64,000 nucleotides of DNA, from positions 26,323,322 through 26,387,321 of the forward strand of contig NC_056032.1 of the NCBI RefSeq assembly GCF_004379255.2, written 5' to 3'. The notes below the pieces were generated by a model. That model was not told where the DNA came from. It searched no databases and was given only the letters and a program-made list of their open reading frames with translations. This DNA comes from Salvia splendens (Eukaryota > Streptophyta > Magnoliopsida > Lamiales > Lamiaceae). The position numbers were made by a program, and so were the translations under genes. Shown here in pieces: positions 31,691-44,403 of this stretch (positions are counted from its first letter, which is position 1; every line of letters starts with the position of its first letter).

Positions 31691-33738
31691 ATTTTTAGGG
31701 AATTATTACTTTTTTTGTGTACTTAAAATGCACCCTAAAAATCACAATAGTTGCTTAGTGTGCACAAAGGGGTACAATCACGTGCAAGGAATATCAATAG
31801 AGCATCAAATAAAAGTGGAGGAAACAAGTGTCAAACTGGTGAGAATGATGCACTCTGAAGTTGGAGTGCAAGAAGGCAAAGCAGGCTTCTATAAGAAATC
31901 CCTTTTGAGGACACAAATGTCAACACATGAAGGAAATATCTCTATAGGTTAAAGCCAAGCCACCCTATAAATAGAAGAAATTACTACAACGATAGGAGAT
32001 GTAGTTCCACCTGGTTCACACTCCAAACTTGAAGTCTTAGACCTCCATCACTGGAGGAGGGGGGAACACCGCACCTGTCATCCATCAGCTAGTTTAGCAG
32101 TCTTACTGATCTTAGGAGCGAGAAACAATTTTTTTTACATTTTGGTTTTGCATTTACGTTTTTGTTTTGAAGTATTTTAGTTGTTTGATCTTTTGAATAT
32201 TTCTAGCTTAATCTATGTTGGGGTTACCATAGCGGAAGACACGGAAAATAAAATGGTCCTTATGAATCTATTTAGGTGATTATGTATTTGATTCTAATTT
32301 CATGCAATTATTCTATATCTATAGATAAAACACATCAAAACATACATAAACATGCTTATTTGATGCAGATCAGATTGTTACCTTTCTATCAATTGAAAGA
32401 TTGACGTTGCTTGCTGCACCACCCGATAATCCTTGATTTATTGACCACGAATCTTCCATTCTATTCCCACGTCCTTGATTATTCATCCGTGTGGGCGGAT
32501 CTTGAAGAATCAATAGAAGTTTGATGAGATCTAGGAAGAACAATACACAAAATAATCTATCTCGATTCAATTCTATAGATTAGAATGAACAAGACAAGAC
32601 CAAGACAAAAACCCTAGATCTTCCTATTTTGATGGCTCGAAAATCGAGGCAAAGGAAGTGACAGGGGCCGATTTATCGTCGGCTAGGGTTAGGGTCTTTG
32701 GAGTTGTGAATGTGTAGTCTAGGTTTTCCCATCTCTTCTCACTATTTATAAGTTGGCCTAGGTTTGGACTAGAGTGAGGATCTATGTAGTGAATTATATG
32801 GTGGGCTCACTGATTAGATAAAATTCTAATTAAATCAATTAACTCATGATTTAATATATTATCCAATGGGATATTATTTTGTTCCACTAAAGAATAATAT
32901 TGGACTCCCATCTAAATCACCAAATTACGAATAACTTGGGTTCCATTTTATTTTATAATATTTCCCGTATTTTAGTTTATCTTAATCCATTACTTTAATT
33001 CTTTGTCTGCTATGCGACTTTATTTAAATTAATTCTCCAAAGAGTTTTTCTAGTTTGAAACTTTATTTATTATTCATACAACTGCGCAGTTTTCTGAATA
33101 ATAAATTCTTTTTTCAAACACCTCTTGGGGATTAATCATACCACACTGGGTACGCGAATTATATGAAATAATATTCTAATATTATCATGTTTTTCAATTA
33201 ATACCACTCAAGATATCATGATTGAGTTGTGAAAAACTCTCACATATTGATAAGTCAAAGTGGCGTCTGATTAAATAAACGATATCAATATTATTTGCAT
33301 ATACTAAGAAATACTAAATTTTCTGAAATATATTCTTTCAGTATATAACAATAAATAATATATTTCGTGTTGATCCTTTCAGTGTTTTACCACACTAGTG
33401 TTACTAATCTCTTCTTAGGTAAGAGAGAATTATCATAAACACTAAAACCATACAAATAAGTAGTCAAGGCCTATCTAGATTGTGAACTCGTTTTTCTTCT
33501 TACTAGATCCGATCAAGTTCCCTACTAAGAACCCATGAGAAATCATCAAATTCCCTTACTTTAACCTTCTTAGTTATATTTTATTTAATTTTTCAGTAGT
33601 AGTAATAGTTTTTGTACTTAATATAGATTTATACATATGAATATGATGATGATAACATTGATAAAAAGTTTTATAGAAAATATATAAATTAGTGCTGAAG
33701 ACAGTGGGGAAACGTGTTACGTATATTTTAATCTTAAT
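31691..33738. other. Unassigned retroelement-like DNA
   Basis: No coding frame is supported. The part 31700-32215 looks like an LTR fragment, with TATAAATAG at 31967-31975 and a leader after it. At 32216 a TGTTGGGGTTACC start suggests a copia-type LTR or a related element running to about 33585, but I could not find a matching end or target duplication. Confidence 0.35.
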
Positions 33739-33995
33739 TACTCCTTTCGTCCGAGATAGTTTGTCCCATTTTTCCATTTCAGTCTGTTCCACATAGTTTG
33801 TCCCATTTCATTTTTTACCAATTTTAGTAGTGAACTCCATATTCCACTAATTCATTCCTACTCACATTTTATTATAAAATTAATATATAAAAGTAGGACC
33901 CACATTCCACTAATTTTTTCAACTCCTTTTTCATTACATTTCTTAACCTCCGTGCTCGGTCAAAGTGAGACAAACTATCTGGGACGGAGGGAATA
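33739..33995. mobile_element. Stowaway-type MITE
   Basis: It opens TACTCCTTTCGTCCGAGATA and closes with the inverted form CTATCTGGGACGGAGGGAATA, bordered by TA on both sides. About 257 bp, non-coding. Confidence 0.85.
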
Positions 33996-34050
33996 TTAAG
34001 AAGATTTGGAGAATAAGATAGCCTCAATTACTAATAAAATTTTTCTTTTG

Positions 34051-34264
34051 TACTCCCTCCGTTCCATAGTAATGGGGGCATTTCTTTTTTGCACGGAGAT
34101 TAAGAAAAATTGTGTTAGGTGAGTTAAGTAAATGGAGAGTAAAGTGGAAAATAAAAAAGGTAGAGAGATGAAGAGAGAATAAAGTAAGAGAGAGTAAAGT
34201 AGGTGTAGAAAAATGAGTTGACTTTTACTAAAATCGGAAATTACTCTATTACTATGAAACGTAC
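34051..34264. mobile_element. Stowaway-type MITE, left part, split by element C
   Basis: It opens TACTCCCTCCGTTCCATAGT. Its right end with the inverted form ACTATGGAGCGGGGGAGTA is at 42041-42087, beyond element C, whose 5-bp duplication CGTAC separates the two parts. Confidence 0.85.
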
Positions 34265-35388
34265 TGATAAGGCTCATTTCATGCATCGGTTTAAGGGTAA
34301 AATGTATACTACATGATCGGTTTATCGCGCAAAACAAGTGTTAAAATGTGCAGAAATGCCGCTTGACCAAGGTAGCAAGGCCGAACAGATCAAACAAGTA
34401 CAAAAGGCGATAAAAGGCCAAGAATCGGGGGAGTTGATCAAGAGGGAGTGATCAAGCAATTAGGCGGGGACCGCTGGCTTCTAGAAGAAGAACACGTGAG
34501 GAAATGAGCTGGATATGGCGCACCATTCTGTTATCAAGAACGACGTTCTAGAAGGGGACACGTGCTAGCTTATGAGACACAAGGACGGAGCTGAGTCAAG
34601 AATCTGTTACTCAAAAGCGTCGTCATTCTAGAAGAAATGGCACGTAGCAATCAATGAGTCGCTCATTCTCAACATTAGCGAATATTCCCTGTCAAAATCG
34701 TTATCCAGCTGGAGGCCGAATCGAGCTTATAAATAGAGGGTGTGTCATCACAAAGAAAAATCGAAGACTTTACTTTCCGTCTAGTTTAGCTTAGCTTAGT
34801 GTAGTTCAGCTCCCTAGCTTAGTTTAGATCGGTTCTCTAGTTTAGTTTAGATAGCTTAGTTAAAAGGGCGACCGAAGGGAGCGCTGCAAAATACTCATTT
34901 CTGTTAGCGTTATCTTAAGTTTCCCGCTGAAATTCTTCTCAGTTTTTACCGCTTTCTAGTTTCTGAAGTGTTAGCTTAGTTTAATTTCACGATGTACTCA
35001 GTTTTTAGTTTAATCGAAGTTATTTTTCGTTTACATCCTCGCATTTACTTTTCCGCTGTTACCTGCAATTCACTTGACCCAGTTGTTAAAGTTCCATTGA
35101 TCAAGCTAGCTAGTTTAAAAACTCCTAAGTTAACGCGTGGCAGCAGCCAACCCCTCTGTTCACTACTCACACACTCGACACACCAACTTCTCGTGGGATC
35201 GACCCCGAACTTGCCGCTTTACTGTTAAAGTTGTGCAAAATTGGGAGTTATAAATATTTTTCTTGCGTGAGTCGGTTTGAGGATTGATTTGATTAAGTGG
35301 CAATGACAATTTTCTAACTGATCCGACCGGTTTGGTTATCTTCCATATAACTTGATCCAATTCCAATCCGTCGATCTCGACCTCACCA
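34265..35388 (+). repeat. 5' LTR of element C
   Basis: Starts TGATAAGGCTCATTTCATG and ends CCTCACCA. The promoter box TATAAATA lies at 34728-34735, and a U5 phrase CGTGGGATCGACCCCGAAC near 35192. Confidence 0.92.
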
Positions 35389-35391
35389 AAA

Positions 35392-35410
35392 TGGCGCCGT
35401 TGCCGGGGAA
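35392..35410 (+). other. Primer-binding site of element C
   Basis: TGGCGCCGTTGCCGGGGAA, the classical Athila primer-binding site, three bases after the LTR. Confidence 0.9.
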
Positions 35411-35495
35411 GCATGGTGTTATTTTATGTTTGTGTGTAGTGCGTAGGAGTAAATAGTTTTATTTCTTTCTTTTCTCATTTGTTTTTCTGCTGTTG

Positions 35496-38098
35496 ATGAG
35501 AAGGTACCACCAAGGCGATTACTAGAATCATCCCTTGATATACAGAAGAACTAACACTCAGTGGAGAATCCAGGAAGCCGGCGTAGTTACCACTCGTTAC
35601 AGAGCTGCACAAGCAGCAGCAGCCACCGAGCAGAACACAAACCCACCACCACCTGAACAAGCAGAAGTAAAAATGGCCCTTGTCCCTGACGACTCGGGAA
35701 TCGGCTCTCTACACGCTCATGATGAGATAGAGCCCACACATGCCATCGCCGCTACTCCTGGGATGCGGACCATCGCAATCAAATCAGGAGTACTGGCCGT
35801 TTTGTCCCACTTCTACGGCCTTTCGAAGGAGTGTCCGTATGCTTTTCTGGAGGAATTCTGCCGATACTGTGATATTCAGCCCGTGCCAGCTGGATCCACA
35901 TCCGAAGATTACAGGCTGAAGGCTATTCCCTTCGTTTTGAAAGGCGATGCGGGTGTCTGGCTGTCTAGGCTGCCAGAAGGATCCATCAAGACTTGGGCCG
36001 AATTCCGCATGATATTCCTCGATCGTTTTTTTCAGCATCGAAAACAAGTGCCCTGAAAAGGGAAATTACAGAAGCTAGACAGGAGTATGTCGAGCCCCTC
36101 GGCCAGTACTGGGATAGGTTCCAGGGGCTGCCATGTCCTAACCACAAGCTGGGAGAGAAGAAGATCTACTCGATCTTCTATGGCGGACTCACTGTGGAGA
36201 GCAAGAACGACCTCAACCTCGCAGCACAAGGGGATTTCTCAAAAACCCTTTTTAGCCAAGCTAAGAATATTTTGGAGAGGCTGATTGAGGCTAAGCGTTC
36301 GTACGAAACATCTCGAGGGCAGTACAGGAGAGGAGCAGTGCACGCAGCAGAGCGCGCGTAACGATGAAAAGCTGGAGGCTCGATTCGAGCAGATGGAGAA
36401 GAGACTGCTGGAAGCAGTAGAAAAAACGAGACCGTCGCCACCACCTGCACCGAAGGAGACACAGTATGTGCCGCAGCCGCCACTGCCAGAAGAGCATCAC
36501 TACTATTACTGCGAGTTTCCCCCTGAGATAGAGCAAGTAAACGCCGTAGGCCACTGGAACACAAATGGCAACTGGATCCAGGGGGAGCAGAGAGATGCTC
36601 CGTGGATGGACCACCCCAACTTCAAATGGACTGATCAAAATCAAAGCCAACCAGAACTAACCGCGACACAACAGGTACAACCCTCTGACGGGCAGTCCAA
36701 CTGGCCAGCTCGAATCCTAGATAGACCAAACACTGGAGGGAATAGAATACAGGGAGGTCAGGTAGGTTGGTCAAGTGGAGGACAACCTAGCTGGTCAAGC
36801 CGACAACAGGAAGGAGACTGGGGGTACCAGCATCAAATCCCTCAGTTTAGCAATCAAGGAAGGCAGCCAAACAATCAACTGGTGAATTATGTTCCGCAAT
36901 ACCAAAGATCAAACAATCAACTGGTGAATTATGTTCCGCAATACCAAAGAGGAAACTCACAGTATTTCCAAGGGAACCAGCAAGGTCATTTCCAGAACCA
37001 GCTAGAGCAGTATGGAACTTCCGGCTACTACCAGCAAGGCCATGGAGGAGGCCGATTTAATCAGAGAAATAACATGCAGCAAAGTGAAGGTCCAGGGGAT
37101 ATGATGATCCCACACTAGCTCCATGATGCTGTGCGAGAAATACAGGAAGCCCAGAAGGAACAGAGAGCTGCATTAGAAATGCTTATGAAGCAGTTATCTC
37201 AGGTCACCCTGTCACTGGGCGAGCTGAGAGGTAATGAAGGAAAGATTCCAGCTACAGTGCAACCACCAGCGGGGCGAGAGAATGTCAACACAGTCTCTCT
37301 GAAATCAGGAGTTTATCAAAGCTTAACTTCAAGTTTTTCATCACCCAGGTCCAGTCATAATAAAAACTTTGAATCCAGCGCCCTTGATCAAGTAACAACG
37401 GAAGAAGAGTCTAACATCCGTGAACAGGTTACTGAAAAGAGAAGGAGGGTCGAAGCAGAAAAAGTGACCGGTATGATCCAACCTGGTGATCTTCCCCCAA
37501 GAGAACTGACCCATGGGTATTTACGCTTCCAATTTCCATCAGAGACGTCCAAATGAAGCAAGCAATGTGCGACTTAGGGGCTTCCATCAATATTATGTCG
37601 TATTCTATATACGAGAACCTGGAAGATGCTAAGCTTGTCAAAACCGATATGGAGATACAGTTAGCAGAAGGGTCTCGCATCTACCCCGAAGGAGTCCTGG
37701 AAGATGAACTTGTCAAGATAAACAAGTTCATGTACCCCACCGACTTCTTCATCATAAAGACGACAGAGTCAGGAACAGAAGAGTCTGTTGGCATCCTTTT
37801 GGGAAGGCCATTCTTATCCACAGCCAGCATAGTCATCGACGTCCGCCAAAGGACAATGAAGCTGAGTTTTAATGGAGAACAGCTTACCTTCGAAATTGAT
37901 AAAGCTGAGAGGAAGCCACGGGACAACGAGAGCATTCAAACAGTAGACACTACCAGCCCTCGGAAACAAAAGTATCCAAAAAAAGAATCCTTCGAAGAGC
38001 CATCCTCTGGTTCCGCTGAAGATGAACAACTCAAGAGAGAGGCAGCAGAATGGTTGGATACAACAATGACTGCAGAAATGGATGATGAAGCCACTTAA
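35496..38098 (+). pseudogene. Broken Athila-type gag-protease of element C
   Basis: The ATG at 35496 lies where gag of element D starts, but a TAG follows after nine codons (35523-35525). The gag core reads on to SIKTWAEFRMIFLDRFF, then shifts frame in a run of seven T (36027-36033), shifts again near 36355, and meets a TAG at 37116-37118. A 42-bp stretch encoding NNQLVNYVPQYQR is exactly duplicated near 36870-36952. The region ends with an aspartic-protease-like domain: FTLPISI, then MCDLGASINIM near 37566-37598 (DLGAS where canonical proteases have DTGAS, as in elements D and E) and GILLGRPFLST near 37793. No RT follows. Confidence 0.85.
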
Positions 38099-38603
38099 AA
38101 GGCAAATATGGAATTCTGCCAGCCATCACAACCAGCCAAGTCAAGAGAGATCCTCAACCGGATCGGAATGAAAAACCACCTGACCAAGCTTCTCTACTGA
38201 GAAGGGTGCGGGAGAAGAATCCCACGCCAACAAGGCAACTACCTGAATCGCCAAGTACCCTCAAGGACTTGCCTGACCAAGCGTATTACAATCCAGTTGA
38301 ACCAAGTCTGCATGGACAGAGGAGACAATCAGGAAAAAAACTGAGGCTGGGTGAAGAAGACGTCAAGTGGAAAATGGCAAACCCGATGGAAATAAATCCA
38401 AATCGGTGCAGGCACCCAGCCACAAAAAAAAAAGAGTGACCAACTTCTCCTCGAGAAAGGAAGAACCCATCGGTGAACAGAAAGAGCCACCATTCCAGAG
38501 TCAAATCAAACTGATATCCAGGGAGCGGGATTCTGAATGGGCAGACCCCCATATCGCCACGGCGACACACACACTGGAGGCAAACACGCGCAAGGGAGAC
38601 CCT

Positions 38604-38714
38604 TCCAATTCGTTCTCTTTTGTGGTAAAAGGTAATAGGGTCAATCCCTATAGAGACAAGGCTGAAGCAGGTGTAGTGGAAGAAATTCTACTGACCTTGC
38701 CCAATATTATCTAG
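38604..38714 (+). pseudogene. C-terminal remnant of integrase in element C
   Basis: The last codons read FVVKGNRVNPYRD and then VVEEILLTLPNI before TAG. This matches the integrase C-terminus of element D ([13 protein letters not shown] and [13 protein letters not shown], ending at 59569). The stretch 38099-38600 before it is shuffled, frameless sequence where RT, RNase H and the integrase core are missing. Confidence 0.7.
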
Positions 38715-40886
38715 TAAACATGTATAGGGAGCTACTGCGTATTCTTGGGTAGTCTGCTTGGTCAAGAAACATAAATCCAATCTTCGGTCTGATCAAGTGA
38801 CATCCTAAGGACACCAGTCACTCCCTAGATAGTGTAATGTAAATATTTTAGTTTTCTTTTTAGATAATTAAAAAGACGAAAGTGGAGGAAAGAAACTGAT
38901 CAAGCGGAACTATGTGAGTTGTCATCGGGATTTAATGGTCCACGTGATCAGTGCAATTTGAATTTAATTGGTGGTGCAGTGAGTGAGTTGATAAGAGCAG
39001 GTGATAATAAGACGTGCGCAGTAATTGGAGAGGTGTCAGGCGGCGCCGACTGATTGAAATGAAAGGACGTCCTGGAGAGAGGAAGGAAGCGTATCTGAGA
39101 AGCTTTGCCATCTGGCATTCTGAAAAGGCGCACCGGTACGCGAAAAGTCACAGAGATCTCAACAGGCGGAAATCTCAACAGTCGGAGCTTGAGTATAAAA
39201 GGGGCTCTTCCGGATCTCACTTTCCATCAACTACCTTCAGAACCTTTGTGCTATCCTCATCTAAATTCAAATCACCAGCAAACATAATCAGAAAGAAATG
39301 CAGGGCAATCAACTCGAGACTTCCAATACTTCCTCGTTTTCATCAGGAGCCGACATCAACAGTGATAATTAGAGGTCCTTGTTACCACCCAGACCACCAA
39401 CCACCAGAGCCCCATTATTGCCTCCTAGATTCATCGACCCACTCCAATATTTGAACCCGGCTGACATAAGGCGTGGTAATGGAGGCGATAAGGAAGGCGC
39501 GCAACATTCCCCTGATTCAACAATCTGGAAGGCAGTAGTATCACCCTTAACCCTGTTTCTTTGTGTAAATTATATTTTTGACTCCGTTCTCACACTTAGT
39601 CATATGTCTGGACTAAGTGTGAGAAGTTTATGGGAGTTGTGTTTTGTTTTGTCCATGTGTTATGTTTTTTCTATATTAGCATGTGTTGATTGCTGGCACT
39701 GTCTCACACTTAGCCCAGTATCAGGTCTAAGTGTGAGAAGTTTCTCTTGTTGTTGTGCCGTCGCCTGTGCCTAACCCTTTTTTTCACTGCATTCAGTCCC
39801 TCGAGGACGAGTTCATATGCAGTGGGGAGTGGGGACGGGTTAGTTACAGTAGAATCATACATGCTAAAATTTTTCAAAATTCCAATTAGTAATTAAATAG
39901 GCAATATGCATGAAATTGGATAAATGGAAGACTTGATTACTTTTTTGGAGAGTTAGAAAAAGGATTCAGTATGCTCACATGAAAAACTTGATTGCAAAAA
40001 CTTGATCAATTTGAACGACGCAAGTATGATGGAAATGCTCAATTTCTAAACCAACTGTGAAGCCTCTCTATATGTGAGTTATAAGCCAAAAGTATAACAC
40101 TTTCTACTATTTTTACAAAAGAAAAATTTTTACGAGAGGCTGACTTTTAATATTGAGATGAAAATTGCACAAGTAATAAGGACTAAAGGCATTAGGACTA
40201 AAAAAAATGATGAAAAGGTTTGAGAAAAAGAAAAGGCAGGAAATGGTTGTAACCTGACCCAGAAAATCAAAAGTAAACAAATAAGCAGAAAGTTATAAGG
40301 CTAAAGGTCGAAATTTGATCGAGAAGGAACATCGAGAAGAGGAAGAAATAAATATCCCAATTCTGATCCAGCGAGTTCAGTCAAATCTTTGGCTTTTGAC
40401 TCATGTGATTTTTCTTTAAAATTTTATATTTGAACTTAGAACCCCTAGGACCCTACCCTAATACGTTACTACCCTTGAGCCCTGTTACAACCCAAAACAA
40501 AGACCTTAAGGAACTATCTTGTGCAGTCCGATTCAAGGTATTAAATTTATGGCAACACCGAGTGAACAGTCCTAACATCTCTGGTGAGAAATGAGTGACT
40601 GAGTGAATCCAACAGTGGTTTTGAATTGAGCAATCTTGACAAGCTGACACCTTGATCAAGCAAAGGCGAAAGAAAAGAAACATAAGCTACTGAAGATTGG
40701 ATTGACCTCGACCTCGGGTATGATTGTTGGAAAATTATTCGGTCTAATGCATACATGTGAATACGTGTTTTTCTTTTCATTTTTCTTTACTTGTGAAATA
40801 AGTAAACCATGCCTGAAATTTGCCTTATCTTTTTCTTTTCTTTTTCTTTATACTTGAGGACAAGTATGCTTTAAGTGTAAGCAGTT
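38715..40886 (+). other. 3' region of element C with ORF3 remnant and hairpins
   Basis: This stretch holds a TATAAAAGG box near 39194, then a short frame with an ATG near 39299 (MQGNQLETSNTSSFSSG) that stops after about 24 codons and reads on for a while; it sits where element D has its large third ORF. The hairpin doublet lies at 39587-39737. The rest (39780-40886) is non-coding, ends with GAGGACAAGTATGCTTTAAG and leads into the 3' LTR. Part of it is shared with element G at 17612-18110. Confidence 0.55.
39587..39737 (+). repeat. Doublet of related hairpins in the 3' region of element C
   Basis: First hairpin: perfect 15-bp stem TTCTCACACTTAGTC (39587-39601) with GACTAAGTGTGAGAA (39611-39625) around nine bases. 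Second: CTCACACTTAGCC (39703-39715) with GGTCTAAGTGTGAG (39724-39737), eight-base loop and one bulged T. The same doublet occurs in element D near 63035 and 63115. Confidence 0.85.
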
Positions 40887-42040
40887 TGATAAGGCTCATT
40901 TCATGCATCGGTTTAAGGGTAAAATGTATACTACTTGATCGGTTTATCGCGCAAAACAAGTGTTAAAATGTGCAGAAATGCTACTTGCCCAAGGCAGCAA
41001 GGCCGAACTGATCAAGCAAGTACAAAAGGTGAAAAAGGGCCAAGAATCGGGGGAGTTCATCAAGGGGGAGCGATCAAACAGTTAGGTGGGGACTGCTGGC
41101 TTCTAGAAGAAGAACACGTGAGGAAATGAGCTGGATATGACGCACCATTCTGTTATCAAGGACAACGTTCTAGAAGGGGACACGTGCCTGAATATGAGAC
41201 GCAAGGACGGGGCTGAGTCAGGAATCTGTTACTCGAAAGCATCGTCATTCTAGAAGAAAGAGCACGTAGCAATCAATGAGTCGCTCATTCTCAGCATTAG
41301 CGAATATTCCCTGTCAAGATCGTTATCCAGCTGGAGGCCGAATCGAGCTTATAAATAGAGGGTGTGCCATCACAAAGAAAGATCTGAGACTTTACTTTCC
41401 GTCTAGTTTAGCTTAGCTTAGTGTAGCTCAGCTCCCTAGCTTAGTTTAGACCAGTTCTCTAGTTTAGTTTAGATAGCTTAGTTAAAAGGGCGACCGAAGG
41501 TAGCGCTGTAGAATACTCATTTCTGTTAGCATTATCTTAAGTTTCCCGCTGAGATTCTTCTCAGTTTTTACCGCTTTCTAGTTTCCGAAGTGTTAGCTTA
41601 GTTTAATATCACGCTGTACTCAGTTTTTAGTTTAATCGAAGTTATTTTTCGTTTACATCCTCGCATTTACTTTTCCGTTGTTACCTGCAATTCACTTGAC
41701 CTAGTAGTTAAAGTTCCATTGATCAAGCTAGCTAGTTTAATTCTGCCTAGATTAAAAACAGTAGTTAAAAACTCCCAAGTTAAAGCGTGGCAACAACCAA
41801 CCCCCCCTGTTCACTACTCACACACTCGACACACCAACTTCTCTGTGGGATCGACCCCGAACTTGCCGCTTTACTGTTTAAGTTGTGCAAAATTGGGAGT
41901 TATAAATATTTTTCTTATGTGAGTCGGTTTGAGGATTGATTTGATTAAGTGGCAACGACAATTTGCTAACTGATCCGACCGGTTCGGTTATCTTCCATAT
42001 AACTTGATCCAATTCCAATCCGTCGATCTCGACCTCACCA
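40887..42040 (+). repeat. 3' LTR of element C
   Basis: Same borders as the 5' copy, with TATAAATA at 41350-41357. It carries extra bases (ATTCTGCCTAGATTAAAAAC) near 41740 that the 5' LTR lacks, and many substitutions. Confidence 0.92.
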
Positions 42041-42087
42041 CGTACCAAAATGGCAAAATGACTCTATTACTATGGAGCGGGGGAGTA
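42041..42087. mobile_element. Stowaway-type MITE, right part
   Basis: Continues the MITE that begins at 34051 and ends ACTATGGAGCGGGGGAGTA with a TA border. Confidence 0.8.
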
Positions 42088-42913
42088 TGTAATAGTATGT
42101 GTATTAATTTCTTGTATTTATAATTTAAAACTAGATTATGTTTACATATAATTTAATATTAAAATAGTTTATTAAATTTTACTATATTTCAATAATTCTT
42201 ATGTATTTATATTAATATAATATAATACTCTATATTTATAATTTATTACTTGTATATATAAATTCATATTTTCGTAATTTATTTTACTATATCCTTATAA
42301 TTTATATATATTTGTATTAATATAAAAATGTAGTACTACATACACTTGATCTATAAATTGATAATCTTGAATACGTATGCGATCTTTTCCGCAGATAACA
42401 TGAATGTAACGTTACACTATCGTTAATTTTCAGCCCCAACTTCTTCAAATTCCTGGTTTCGTCACTAAGTATATCTATCAAGTTCATGGTATTTCTTACC
42501 GTCACCAATATTATAGTTTGTGGAAAATACCAAATTTTAAAGAAAGTTAATGATTTTTAAAGCTATTTTCCTAAGAAGGAAAAATACGCAAATAACTGTA
42601 GTTGTTCTGAATCTGCTTGTCAAAATGGAGACTTTTATTAGTTGCCAAAATGTAAATGTATAATATTAAACGTGACGGCAAAATATACGAATTCCTATTC
42701 GCACAAAAGAAAATGCAAATGACAATAGATTTTAGTGAAATTGAAAACATGATCTTTCTAAAATAATGAAAAAGTCAGAAAATTGTAGAAAATAAGAGTC
42801 AAGATTAGTCTTTACAATATATTGTAGGGGAAATTGAAAACATGATCATTATAGTTAAAAAATTGTAGAAAATAAGAGACAAGATTATCTTCATAATTAC
42901 TCCCTCCTCTCTC
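42088..42913. other. AT-rich upstream flank of the AGT2 pseudogene
   Basis: No coding frame was seen. A diverged tandem duplication is present: GAAATTGAAAACATGATC starts at about 42737 and again at about 42831, each followed by TTGTAGAAAATAAGAG. Confidence 0.6.
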
Positions 42914-42923
42914 TATATATATA
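42914..42923 (+). promoter_or_regulatory. TATA box of the AGT2 pseudogene
   Basis: TATATATATA about 80-90 bases upstream of the ATG at 43002, followed by a pyrimidine-rich leader. The spacing fits a plant core promoter. Confidence 0.5.
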
Positions 42924-43363
42924 CCCTTTCAACGCATTGTATCTCCATCTTCACAAATCAACTTTTCTTTCCCACATTTTTGTGTGAGAGAGATTGTGAA
43001 GATGATGATGGTGATGCGTAGACACTCATTCTCCCGCTGCGCCGCCGCCAAATCCAAATCCACTCTCTCTCTCACCAACGAACCTCCTCTCCCAAAAATT
43101 CCTGCCTTCGACTACGTCGCCCCACCAATCACCATATACCGGCCCCTCCACCGACGAGATCCTCGCCAAGCGCGGCCAGTTCCTCAACCCCTCCATCTTC
43201 CATTCCTTCAAAAATCCTGTAACATTCGCAACCTGAATATTTTATTATTAGTATTCTCTTTGAATGTTAATGTGATTTGTTTTTTTTTTTTTTTTTATGT
43301 TTTGCAAAGTTGTGTTTGGTTGATGGGAAGAATAGTATCTGTTCGACGACAAGGGGCGGAGGT

Positions 43364-44137
43364 TGTTGGGCTGGTCCCATTATGTGGGAGCCCAACTCAA
43401 GTTGGCCCAAATAAATGGGCATTTTTTTAATGCTAATTAGTGTGTGTGTTTAATTAGAAATTGACACCACATCTTTTGATTTGGGTGAATCACAAAAAAA
43501 CTGAAACGGTGGTGCAGAGAAAAGAAGGAGAGGGTCAGCTGCTGTTATCATCAATTCAGTGTCAAAATTGAGAGATTAAGTGGCAACGTGTAACTCCATT
43601 TTGTGAAAGGTGAGTGCAGATTTTCAGCTTGGTGCAGTTCTGTTCGAGGCTTCGATCGGGTATTCATCCGTGGTTTGATTGAGCTGAAATTCGGACAGTG
43701 GGTAGTCGACTTGAAGATCTTGATATTGTACGGTGGGATTGTTGATCCGTGAACAGTAAGGTCAGATTTTCTGGTGTCGAAGTCAGCCCCTGTTTTGGTG
43801 ATTTTCTTATCTTGTTTTGGGTATTTTGCTTAAGATTGTTTTATCAACCTAGTTGGAGTTCATACTAGTTGCAGAGGTTGGATATTTGATCTTGTAGCAA
43901 AAACATATTATAGTGGAGTTTTTGAGTGGACTCTCAAGTCCCGTGGTTTTTCCCTTTTGCTTCGAAAGGGTTTTCCACGTAAAAATCGTTGTCTCAGTTT
44001 ATATTTCTGCTGATTGTTTGTCTTTGATATTATCGTGCCATATTGTGTTTGAAATAATTATCGGACTTGTGTTATTGGGAGAGAAAGAACACCGTTTGTG
44101 CTTCCGCAGGCTTTGGTTGTTTGGTTTCTTCCCAGCA
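43364..44137 (+). repeat. Ty1/copia solo LTR in exon 2 of the AGT2 pseudogene (774 bp)
   Basis: Starts TGTTGGGCTGG and ends TTCCCAGCA, flanked by a perfect 5-bp duplication GAGGT (43359-43363 and 44138-44142). A U5-like stretch CCCGTGGTTTTTCCC lies near 43939. Removing it together with one GAGGT joins the two halves of the exon in one frame, from FDDKGRR to [11 protein letters not shown], apart from the TAA codon between them. Confidence 0.92.
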
Positions 44138-44403
44138 GAGGTAACTCGACGCGTCTGGCGGGATCGCCACCGTGGGATGTGGCCACAGCCACCCCGAGGT
44201 GGTGGACGTTGTCGTTAATCAGATGAAGCGCCTCCAGCATCCCATTGTTCTCTATCTCAATCCTGCTATCGCTGATTTTACCGAGGCGCTCGCTTCCAAG
44301 TTTCCCGGCGATCTCAAGGTTTATAAAAAACATTGCGAAAACAAGTACTTATATTTTTTGGCCTTTCACTGCAACACAGATAACGGTTAAGGGCGCTTTT
44401 TAA

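Larger units (their letters stand above)
34265..42040 (+). mobile_element. Athila-type LTR retrotransposon C with pol deleted (7.8 kb)
   Basis: LTRs lie at 34265-35388 and 40887-42040 with a perfect target duplication CGTAC (34260-34264 and 42041-42045). The internal region keeps a primer-binding site, a broken gag, a protease domain and about 35 codons of the integrase C-terminus, but RT, RNase H and the integrase core are missing. The LTRs differ at many sites, including an insertion of about 30 bp in the 3' copy, so it is much older than the Tekay element. LTR starts TGATAAGGCT resemble those of elements D and G. Confidence 0.92.

Noticed and set aside
31662..31952. A 96-codon open frame
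   Set aside because: It spans the border of an Athila-type LTR and another LTR-like fragment, and shows no family features.
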